Assembly: GCA_964625905.1 (NCBI GenBank)
Contig: CAZVBS010000002.1
Span: 1 to 43,995, forward strand
Origin: JABMNX01 sp964625905
GTDB taxonomy: Bacteria > Patescibacteriota > Minisyncoccia > Phycocordibacterales > JABMNX01
Direction: 5' to 3'
DNA: 43,995 nucleotides
Part shown: in pieces, positions 17,543 through 24,169 of the stretch
Position numbering within the stretch: the first letter of the stretch is position 1
Layout of the letters: each line of letters begins with the position of its first letter
The notes under the pieces: generated by a model
What the model was told of the DNA's origin: nothing
The model's database searches: none
Seen by the model: the letters and a program-made list of their open reading frames with translations, nothing else
Made by a program: the position numbers and the translations under genes

Positions 17543-17917
17543 TTATTTTGTAATTTCGCATCCTGTCTTTTCTGACAAAGTCTTAAAAGAAAGCACTCCG
17601 AGTAGTCTACTACCATCTGCAAACTCCCATGTTGGGTAAGCTTCTATATCAGCATCAGTACAGACTTGTAGTTGCCCTTGTCCATTTGGAGTTGAACACT
17701 CAATATAATTTATAAACTTCTTAGATTTTCCAAACAAGTCATTTTGTTTCTGGCAATTAGAACACCAAAAAGCACCGAAATATTTTGTACCATTGTCTGT
17801 TAAACACTGTGCAAATTCGTCATACTGCCCTGGTGTTACTGCGTCATTATAGTAATACCATGAAAATAACAACACTATCACTATAATCACTCCAATTATT
17901 ATATTTTTAGTTTTCAT
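17543..17917 (-). CDS. Membrane-anchored thioredoxin-like protein
   Basis: One N-terminal hydrophobic helix (about 5-22) followed by a ~95-residue thioredoxin-like domain with the redox motif GAFWCSNCQKQN (CSNC) and a YPTWEF cis-Pro segment. Two extra Cys pairs (CSTPN, QVC) suggest additional disulfides. Small domains of this kind accompany VKOR or DsbB in many bacteria and hand disulfides to secreted proteins. Adjacent dsbB makes that role likely here. Distinct from the DsbA-like protein at 23383. Confidence 0.85.
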   Translation of the reverse strand: MKTKNIIIGVIIVIVLLFSWYYYNDAVTPGQYDEFAQCLTDNGTKYFGAFWCSNCQKQNDLFGKSKKFINYIECSTPNGQGQLQVCTDADIEAYPTWEFADGSRLLGVLSFKTLSEKTGCEITK

Positions 17918-17945
17918 TTTCTGTTTTCTTATTTTTTATAAATTA

Positions 17946-18431
17946 TTAAGGAATAATACAAAACGCAGGATCGGCACAGTCTATTCCAGCGAAAGTACCA
18001 TCTATGTCTATACCAAGAGCTTCTTGTTCTGATTGTTCTAGTACTGCTTTTAGAAGATATCCAGAGCATAGTCCTGATGAGCATGCAGTACCATTAAAAT
18101 TTGTACCTTGATATGAATAAGAATAAACGCTTTTATTTAGAGGGTCCACAGGTATAGCTCCTATATAATTTCCATCTGTAAGAACTATAAATGTGTCTCC
18201 TGGAGGATATAACCCGCTTTTGTCGACACTATATAACTCCAGAGCATTTTTTATTTGTCTAAGATCTTCAAAACGTCGACTATCACGACTTTTTTCTCTT
18301 GCATCACTAAGTATAACCATACTAATACTAGTAAGGAATCCAATAATAGCAACTACTACTAAAAGTTCAATCAAAGTAAATCCAGCATAATATGAACTTT
18401 TTTCTCTTGTCCTTTCCATTATTGTATACAT
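17946..18431 (-). CDS. Type IV pilin / pseudopilin-like protein
   Basis: Class III signal peptide: a short basic leader, then AG|FTLIELLVVVAIIGFLTSI with the Gly before the cleavage site and Glu at +5, followed by a soluble domain with SRDSRRFEDLRQIKNALELY, the common pseudopilin helix. Two C-terminal Cys pairs (ACSSGLC and CADPAFC). Such proteins build pili or type II-secretion-like fibres used for attachment or DNA uptake. It follows a related gene by 12 bases and is a tandem duplicate of it. The ATG at 18419 is an alternative start. Confidence 0.9.
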   Translation of the reverse strand: MYTIMERTREKSSYYAGFTLIELLVVVAIIGFLTSISMVILSDAREKSRDSRRFEDLRQIKNALELYSVDKSGLYPPGDTFIVLTDGNYIGAIPVDPLNKSVYSYSYQGTNFNGTACSSGLCSGYLLKAVLEQSEQEALGIDIDGTFAGIDCADPAFCIIP

Positions 18432-18442
18432 CTTATATTAAC

Positions 18443-18916
18443 TTAAGGGATAATACAAAATATAGGATCAGTACAATTTACGCCTGCAAAAGTAACGTCT
18501 ATATCTACACTAAGTGCTTTCTGTTCTAGTCTTTCAAAAACAGAACTAAGAACATACCCTGTACATAATCCAGATGTGCATGCGTTACCAGAAGAATTTA
18601 TACCTTGATATGAATATTTATAAAGAATCGTATCTATAGGATCATTTGGTATATTTGAAATATATCCATAATCTTTAAGTACTGCTAATTCATTACCTGG
18701 AGGATATAACCCATTTCTGTCGACACTATATAACTCCAGAGCATTTTTTATTTGTTTTAGATCTTCAAATCGTCTACTGTCACGACTATTTTGACCAGTA
18801 TCATCAAAAATAAAAAAGAGGCTTACTATAAAGATTCCGATGAGTGCTATTACAACCCAAAACTCAATAAGAACAAACCATCGTTTACGTGAGCTTATCT
18901 TAAAATTTTCAGACAT
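18443..18916 (-). CDS. Degenerate pseudopilin paralogue
   Basis: Clear paralogue of the next gene downstream: both share the SRDSRRFEDL[RK]QIKNALELYSVD helix, the GLYPPG turn, the YKYSYQG / YSYSYQG strand and C-terminal Cys pairs ending in FCIIP. The processing site differs: where the partner has G|FTLIELLVV this one reads RW FVLIEFWVV, so the essential Gly at -1 is Trp although Glu +5 is kept. Prepilin peptidase would probably not cleave it, so it may stay as an uncleaved minor subunit or be decaying. Confidence 0.85.
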   Translation of the reverse strand: MSENFKISSRKRWFVLIEFWVVIALIGIFIVSLFFIFDDTGQNSRDSRRFEDLKQIKNALELYSVDRNGLYPPGNELAVLKDYGYISNIPNDPIDTILYKYSYQGINSSGNACTSGLCTGYVLSSVFERLEQKALSVDIDVTFAGVNCTDPIFCIIP

Positions 18917-18958
18917 AAAACATAATATTCATACCCATAATATTTATTAAGAATAATA

Positions 18959-19057
18959 TCACTGTTGTAGCTCATGAGGACGTAAACCTTTTTTGGTCTT
19001 ACTCTTCTTAGATTCTGCCTTCTTCTCTTTCTTTTGTTTATCTCTTCCTTTTGCCAT
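18959..19057 (-). CDS. 32-aa highly basic protein
   Basis: ATG at 19057 to TGA at 18959. The product MAKGRDKQKKEKKAESKKSK... is almost half Lys/Arg and ends in RPHELQQ. Short MAKGRDKQK-type basic proteins occur in many bacteria without known function. It may bind RNA or ribosomes. It lies 22 bases beyond the terminator of the structured RNA. Confidence 0.6.
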   Translation of the reverse strand: MAKGRDKQKKEKKAESKKSKTKKGLRPHELQQ

Positions 19058-19078
19058 ATTTTATATTATACACTATTA

Positions 19079-19108
19079 AAAATACAAAAACCGCCAACTT
19101 GTTGGCGG
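19079..19108 (-). terminator. Intrinsic terminator of the structured RNA
   Basis: Stem CCGCCAAC/GTTGGCGG with a 2-base loop followed by TTTTTGTATTTTT on the minus strand. A very strong terminator. Confidence 0.92.
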
Positions 19109-19473
19109 CGGGGTGGATGGGAGGAATTACGTCATTGTCACTCTGCAACACTCTAAACAAAGAGTGCTCCATGAGTTTCCTGTACAAATTCCTCCCGTAT
19201 CCCTTTTAAATTCTGGTACGATTCAGCATCTGGGCATGAAGACGGTTAAGGTTTTATCTACCTGTCGCATCCCATGAAATCCAGACTGGTACCCTTAGGT
19301 GTATATACACCTATAAAGATGTAAAAACATCTGTTTGGTTCCGGTAATGTTGGTCGAAAAAGGACCAGCTTCAGCAGACGTCGGCCAGACCGGCGCGCTG
19401 ATGCTCAGGCTTTGTCGGCGATGTTTCTATCATTTTTTAAATTATTCCTCCCAAAATAGCATCACAAAGAACT
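19079..19473 (-). ncRNA. Structured non-coding RNA of about 395 nt, family unassigned
   Basis: No gene-length frame fits this stretch. On the minus strand a consensus promoter (TTGACA, 17-base spacer, TATATT) leads in and a strong terminator ends it. The 5' region TGGGAGGAAT (19444-19453) is exactly complementary to ATTCCTCCCA near the 3' end (19118-19127), giving a closing helix. Inside are AGATGT-TTTT-ACATCT, a TAGGTGTATATACACCTA palindrome, TGGTC/GACCA and CACTCT/AGAGTG hairpins. A second GGGAGGAATT copy (19187-19196) could pair with the same 3' arm instead. Size and closed architecture recall RNase P RNA or tmRNA, but the GAGGAAAGTCC core, a T-loop or a tag frame were not found. Confidence 0.7.
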
Positions 19474-19479
19474 ATAATC

Positions 19480-19508
19480 AATATAACGTGTTGATTGTGT
19501 TATGTCAA
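19480..19508 (-). promoter_or_regulatory. Sigma-70 type promoter of the structured RNA
   Basis: Minus-strand TTGACA (19503-19508), 17-base spacer, TATATT (19480-19485). Best promoter match in the window. Confidence 0.8.
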
Positions 19509-19537
19509 GATTACTTGTATCTTACTATATAAACTGT

Positions 19538-19882
19538 TTAATCGAACTCAAACAAAATATCATTAAAATTTATTATTTTATTATTTTTATCTATTTCAAT
19601 TCCTTCTTTTTTATAAAGTCCTATACGTTCTTTATGGTATCTAGCATTAGTCCAAATATGTCCGTCTGCATACACTATTCTATGAAATGGGATATTAGGA
19701 TTATCTTTTGATGCTTTTACTAAAATTGATGTAATGCTTTGTGATGACATAGATCCCCCACCAGATGCGCGAGCTATTCTGCCGTACGAAGTTACACGAC
19801 CTTTAGGTATAGAAAGTGTAGCTAGAAGCACGCGTTCACTAAATGTTATTTCCTTATATTTTAATTTATTTTGATCTCTCAT
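19538..19882 (-). CDS. Alkyltransferase-like protein without the catalytic cysteine
   Basis: DNA-binding domain of the O6-alkylguanine transferase family, 114 residues. FSERVLLATLSIPKGRVTSYGRIARASG matches the helix-turn-helix side. The acceptor motif, normally PCHR, reads IPFHRIV (about residue 66), with Phe in place of Cys, so it cannot accept an alkyl group. Known alkyltransferase-like proteins carry Trp or Ala there and flag bulky lesions for nucleotide excision repair; the complete UvrABC set lies 11 kb away. The Arg of the recognition helix is also not obvious (SSQSITSIL). It lies behind the ncRNA promoter with no close co-oriented partner. Confidence 0.88.
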   Translation of the reverse strand: MRDQNKLKYKEITFSERVLLATLSIPKGRVTSYGRIARASGGGSMSSQSITSILVKASKDNPNIPFHRIVYADGHIWTNARYHKERIGLYKKEGIEIDKNNKIINFNDILFEFD

Positions 19883-19913
19883 TTATATAATATTACAATA
19901 GAAATAGTCAAAA

Positions 19914-19946
19914 AAGCAAAAAAAGCACCACTTGCGCGGTGCTTTT
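19914..19946 (-). terminator. Intrinsic terminator of small RNA candidate
   Basis: Stem AAAAGCACC/GGTGCTTTT at 19921-19946, followed on the minus strand by a T-rich tail. Confidence 0.85.
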
Positions 19947-20026
19947 CTGCTTGCCCTAAACATCTATCGATCCTGTTGCATACCGAGTGGTCTCTCTCTT
20001 GCGAAATCAACCGTCAATACTTAAGT
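19914..20026 (-). ncRNA. Candidate ~110-nt small RNA
   Basis: Between the DUF5679 gene and the alkyltransferase-like gene lies a promoter (TTGCAC, 16-base spacer, TATAAT) followed by about 110 nt without a credible frame and a strong terminator. It contains a possible C-GCAA-G tetraloop. SRP RNA was considered for its size, but the conserved GGAAGNAGC-type loop is absent. Confidence 0.5.
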
Positions 20027-20032
20027 AGTAAA

Positions 20033-20060
20033 ATTATACTTAATGTAAGATTATGTGCAA
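20033..20060 (-). promoter_or_regulatory. Promoter of the small RNA candidate
   Basis: Minus-strand TTGCAC at 20055-20060 and TATAAT at 20033-20038 with a 16-base spacer. Confidence 0.6.
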
Positions 20061-20099
20061 ATGCTATTTGTGTAAATCCTGTGTATAACTTTTTATAGT

Positions 20100-20285
20100 C
20101 TACTGATACTTTGCAGCGTCGTCTTTAGACATAAACTTGAACATGTTTCCTTCGCAAGTTGTACACTGCCCTTTAGCTGAGTAACGATTGTTCTTCTCAG
20201 AAATTTTAATGTCCTTCATTACTTGCATAGTCGGCTTCTTGTTATCGTCTCGACATCTCATGCAAAGTCCTTTTAATTCATCCAT
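20100..20285 (-). CDS. DUF5679-like small zinc-ribbon protein
   Basis: Sixty-one residues with CMRC near the N-terminus and CTTC later, the spacing of a four-Cys zinc ribbon, and MKDIKISEKNNRYSAKGQC between them. This matches the DUF5679 pattern (CMRCK...V.GTCP.CG). The function is unknown; a nucleic-acid or chromatin role is usual for such ribbons. It stands alone on the minus strand. Confidence 0.8.
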   Translation of the reverse strand: MDELKGLCMRCRDDNKKPTMQVMKDIKISEKNNRYSAKGQCTTCEGNMFKFMSKDDAAKYQ

Positions 20286-20449
20286 ATTATATAAATTAAC
20301 TTAATATTTAATAAACACTATACTGAACAGGATATACTAAATAAACAGCTAATGCACGTATATGACACTGTTTTATCTATTTAATCCTTTATATAAGCCA
20401 TATCTTTAATAACTTATATATTACTTACAAAATCTGCAGTCTAATATAT

Positions 20450-22753
20450 CTACAATCCGAGTTCCTCAATCCTATTACCCACATTAGACACTGCAGATGG
20501 AGTATTGGCTTCAAAACGCTTCACTATCTCAAAAGTATACGCATCATAGACCTCTACTTCGTTTGCTGTTTGTGAGACTATGTACACAAATTTACCATCG
20601 TTTGTAAATTCTGGATGCCATGAACTTTCTCCTTTAACTGGAATTATTGTTTTAACTATTTCATCTATTCGAGCATCAATTACATAAATCTCGTCGTTAT
20701 AGTCTCCAAATGCAGTTTCTGCCCACACATATGGATAGCTTGGGTCTTCATTAAATGCACGTATAAATAAGCCAGGTCCTGATGTTTTTATATATTTAAT
20801 TGGCTCCCATGTAGATATATCTATTACTGTAATCAGCCCCTCACCAAGTGCTGGAACATATATCTTACCTCCCCACGTTGCTCCTGGCCCTGTGTGCGGT
20901 GTATCTCCAGTCTTTACTTCAGCGATTTCTTCCCATGTTTCTGTATTCATAACCCACACAGTATCTGATCCCATTGATGCAACAATGTAAAACTTACCGT
21001 CTGGTGTTAAAAATGCGTCATGCAAAGGCGTCTGGTTCTCTCCAATATTCCAGTTCTTTTCTATTACAGGGAAACCTCTTTTAGACGTATCTATAACCCA
21101 GACACTGTTTAAATCTTTAAGTGCGACAATTATTTTATCTCCATACTCAACCATTGCACCTGCTCTAGATTCAACCTTTTCTCCATCTAGCTTCCCAACT
21201 AAATCAATCGTCTTTAGAATATCCATAGTAACAGGATCAACAATAACAACATTACCCGGCTCATAATTACCAATGGCTAAGTATCTGCCATTATCGGTTA
21301 GTGCAGTTCCTCTTGAATTTATTCCAACACTAATTGATTTCACTGCTTCAAGTGTCTCTAGATTTATTTTTGTGAGCCATCCATCACGAGCAATAATATA
21401 CATGTACTTACCGTCTGGTGAAAATACTGAGGTATGTGGCTGAAAACCTATATCATGAATCCTTCCTACTTCTTTGTGAGTGCTACCGTCTATGAAGAGC
21501 AACTTCTCTGCATCCTTTTCAACAATCGCCATAAGGTTCTCTGTATCCCATGAACCGACTTTAGCTTCGAGTGTGGTATATGGATTAAGTGCACTACCTT
21601 CTTTTGAATTACTTTCTATATTTTCTATGTCGCCACCGTCACTCAATTTGCCTATCTTGTACCGCATCATCTTGTCACTAATCCCACTACCGTGGTTTTT
21701 ATGATAATTAATTGATACATCTGTACCACAATTAAATGCTGCCGGATGAAGTTTAGCTTCTTTTGTTGCATCAAACACAAACTCATCTATTACAAACCAA
21801 CAACTGCTGTTTTCATTATGAGAAACAACTTCTTCCATTGAATATCCAATATAACCAAGGAAGTATTTCATCATTCGATCACTAATGCCCTCTGGCGTTA
21901 CCTCACGATACTTTTCAGTTACATCCTCTCCACAAGAGTAAATTTCAGGATATCTCTCAGCTGCAGTTGTTGCGTCAAAAACCGCATCGTCAATCACTAC
22001 ATAACAATCTTTAATATTGTTATGTTTAGCAACATCTTCTAGTGTAAATGACACAAAGCTTTCATTTGTGTCGCGTACATTACCATCGTCTCTACTCCCA
22101 ACTATGGATATACTTAAAACAGACGCTACAATAAATAAAGAAGTAACGAGAGCAACTGTGACAACAATAGATCTATTTTTATCTAGATGATTTTTTGCTT
22201 TATTTTTCTGATTGAATAAATAACGTACTCCAAATACTCCAACAGCCAATACAAGTGCGTACATTATTATAAACGTCAAAAAACTAACTTCGGATCTGTA
22301 TACCGAATGATGTAAATTAAGAAACACCCACGATACGATAGATATTACCCCGCCAGTCAAAACATCTATACTGCACGGTGTCTTCCCATTATCCTCTTCG
22401 CCATTTATGTTTCTTTCAAGTCTTGGTATGTGGCGAAAACTAGCAACAGATAGATTTATAACTAGAACACCAACTATAATCATAGTTGCATAAAATATAT
22501 CAAGCTGAACCATTGAGTCATATGCAAGATAGAATAGTCCTACGCCACCAATAGCATACAACAATATACCAAGCCAAATTGTGGCTTGCACCACTTTTAA
22601 CATGGAGAGTTCACTTTTAGAGACTCTTCCATCTTTAGATGCTGTATAAAATAGTATATTGCCAAGCAAAGCTGCTCCTGTACCAAATGACAGTCCAAGT
22701 GTAAAAATGAGTAAATACACAAAATGTAAATCTATATTTATTAAGAATTCCAT
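20450..22753 (-). CDS. Membrane protein with two cytochrome b5-like domains and a YVTN beta-propeller
   Basis: A 767-residue fusion. Residues 1-220 hold about six to seven hydrophobic helices. Two cytochrome b5-like domains follow (about 234-300 and 303-370), each opening with a FTLEDVAKHN / YSMEEVVSHN motif and a WFVIDEFVFDAT strand, and each containing a C-G-x-D segment. Domain 2 keeps His in LHPAAFNCGTD and NHGSG, suited to bind heme; domain 1 has Tyr and Thr there. From about 398 to the end is a propeller with repeated V.DxxT..xxxxI and GPGATWGGKIYVPALGEG blades like YncE or NirF-type proteins. Probably an envelope electron-transfer or sensor protein. It lies 87 bases after the metal/thiol operon. 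Confidence 0.75.
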   Translation of the reverse strand: MEFLINIDLHFVYLLIFTLGLSFGTGAALLGNILFYTASKDGRVSKSELSMLKVVQATIWLGILLYAIGGVGLFYLAYDSMVQLDIFYATMIIVGVLVINLSVASFRHIPRLERNINGEEDNGKTPCSIDVLTGGVISIVSWVFLNLHHSVYRSEVSFLTFIIMYALVLAVGVFGVRYLFNQKNKAKNHLDKNRSIVVTVALVTSLFIVASVLSISIVGSRDDGNVRDTNESFVSFTLEDVAKHNNIKDCYVVIDDAVFDATTAAERYPEIYSCGEDVTEKYREVTPEGISDRMMKYFLGYIGYSMEEVVSHNENSSCWFVIDEFVFDATKEAKLHPAAFNCGTDVSINYHKNHGSGISDKMMRYKIGKLSDGGDIENIESNSKEGSALNPYTTLEAKVGSWDTENLMAIVEKDAEKLLFIDGSTHKEVGRIHDIGFQPHTSVFSPDGKYMYIIARDGWLTKINLETLEAVKSISVGINSRGTALTDNGRYLAIGNYEPGNVVIVDPVTMDILKTIDLVGKLDGEKVESRAGAMVEYGDKIIVALKDLNSVWVIDTSKRGFPVIEKNWNIGENQTPLHDAFLTPDGKFYIVASMGSDTVWVMNTETWEEIAEVKTGDTPHTGPGATWGGKIYVPALGEGLITVIDISTWEPIKYIKTSGPGLFIRAFNEDPSYPYVWAETAFGDYNDEIYVIDARIDEIVKTIIPVKGESSWHPEFTNDGKFVYIVSQTANEVEVYDAYTFEIVKRFEANTPSAVSNVGNRIEELGL

Positions 22754-22839
22754 ATTTTTAGTTAATCTTTGATTTAATAATTGTGAATAATTTTAATAAA
22801 CTAGAGTATACCAAATTATTAATGTATCTACTCTATAAA

Positions 22840-23376
22840 TTATTCACATACTAATGGCTCATCTATTTTTCTTAATATCACAAAAGAAGAATAAAATAAC
22901 AGACCTACGCCAAGAAATCCAAATTCTTCACCTCCAAAAGGTAAATATATAAGTAATCCACTTGCACCAAATATAGCAAGTAAAGATGTAAGGATAAACG
23001 TACCACAAGAGGCACAACCTATACCAAACACTCCACTAATTATTCCTCCTAAGCTTAAAGTTGCACCAGATCCTATATTTTTTACCTGCTTACTACGTAT
23101 ATAATATACTAGAAGTGAAATATTTATACCGAACAATATAGCTATTATAATTGTGTAACCTGCAGAGATTATAGAGAAATTTGTTTGTATAGACACCACA
23201 AAACTAAACAAAAAATATATCTTATCCAACAAAGCCACGTTAGAATTAAGTATTATTTCTTTGATTAAACTAAAGTTTGATAACCAAACAGATAGTATAA
23301 ATACTATTACAGTAATAATTATTGCAGTTATTGTATAGTGAATTTTAGAAAAAACTCTCTTTAAGATACTATACAT
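22840..23376 (-). CDS. Polytopic membrane protein with GCASCG motif
   Basis: Five or so hydrophobic segments in 178 residues. A Gly-rich membrane segment carries GIGCASCGTFILTSLLAIFGASG, with a CxxC in the middle of a helix. I cannot name the family. Cys pairs placed like this occur in metal transporters and quinone-linked thiol oxidoreductases. It is 7 bases after the DsbA-like gene at the end of the operon headed by csoR, so handling of copper or envelope thiols is the reasonable inference. The C-terminal tail ends in VCE. Confidence 0.6.
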   Translation of the reverse strand: MYSILKRVFSKIHYTITAIIITVIVFILSVWLSNFSLIKEIILNSNVALLDKIYFLFSFVVSIQTNFSIISAGYTIIIAILFGINISLLVYYIRSKQVKNIGSGATLSLGGIISGVFGIGCASCGTFILTSLLAIFGASGLLIYLPFGGEEFGFLGVGLLFYSSFVILRKIDEPLVCE

Positions 23377-23382
23377 GACTGC

Positions 23383-24126
23383 TTATTTTTCTTTTAATGC
23401 TATTTCAATAAGTTGTTTTACTGTTGAATATGGTTGAGATCCTGAAAGAGGGAATGTTTTCCCATTTTTTGCAATAATAACACTCCATGGTGTTCCTCTG
23501 GCACCAGTTTCAACTGCATTATCAATATCATCTTGTATGTGATTATCATACTTCCCACTATTCATACATGAATCAAACTCTTGTTTATCAATACCAAGTT
23601 CTTTTACTATTTGAGGTATAACTACATCAATATCAGTATTATTATTAGATGGAGATAGTTCAAAGAATCTATCCGCAAACTTCCAAAACGCACTATTGCC
23701 ACCGATCTCTGCAACACATTCTGAAGCAACAGATTCAACACGTGCCTTTACAGGATGAAGCTGATCAATAGGAAATTGTCTATATACCCATGCAACCTTA
23801 CCACTAGCACCATACTCTTCCATAATATCATTCATTGTTTTGTGAAATCTTTTACAGAAAGGACATTCAAAATCAGAATACTCTACTATAACTACATCAG
23901 CATCTGGGCTACCTAGTATATGATCTTCACTTGTTACAGGACGAACATTATCAGTTAGCTTAACTTCTTCTGGTGTCTTGTTTTGATTGCTGTACATAAC
24001 TGAAACTGCAATGAGTACGCCAGCTATAACTATTGCCACAGGTACTAGATAATTATTTTTTTCTTTAGTAATTAACTCTTCTGTATTTTCTATTTTATTT
24101 TTTGTATCTAATGTCTGGTTTTCCAT
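23383..24126 (-). CDS. DsbA-family thiol oxidoreductase, membrane anchored
   Basis: One N-terminal hydrophobic helix (about 28-45) anchors a DsbA-type thioredoxin domain with a helical insertion. The active site is DFECPFCKRFHKTM (CPFC, about residue 90). VPWSVII-like GTPWSVIIAKNG holds the cis-Pro loop. Extra Cys in VASECVAE and FDSCMNSG resemble the second pair of DSBA-like proteins of Gram-positive and CPR bacteria. It makes or isomerises disulfides outside the membrane. Seven bases separate it from the GCASCG membrane protein, so translation is probably coupled, and CopB is just upstream. Confidence 0.9.
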   Translation of the reverse strand: MENQTLDTKNKIENTEELITKEKNNYLVPVAIVIAGVLIAVSVMYSNQNKTPEEVKLTDNVRPVTSEDHILGSPDADVVIVEYSDFECPFCKRFHKTMNDIMEEYGASGKVAWVYRQFPIDQLHPVKARVESVASECVAEIGGNSAFWKFADRFFELSPSNNNTDIDVVIPQIVKELGIDKQEFDSCMNSGKYDNHIQDDIDNAVETGARGTPWSVIIAKNGKTFPLSGSQPYSTVKQLIEIALKEK

Positions 24127-24169
24127 AATTCTATATCTTATTTATATTTATTATATTTAATCTCTTGTA

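Noticed and set aside
19378..19434. Possible 20-codon leader peptide (MIETSPTKPEHQ...) near the 5' end of the structured RNA
   Set aside because: The only Shine-Dalgarno-like sequence is 13 bases away and is part of the closing helix; codon content looks accidental.
19079..19473. Assignment as tmRNA, RNase P RNA or T-box leader
   Set aside because: No T-loop with CCA end, no Ala-Leu-Ala-Ala type tag frame, no GAGGAAAGTCC core, and no AGGGTGGNACCGCG motif or synthetase gene downstream.
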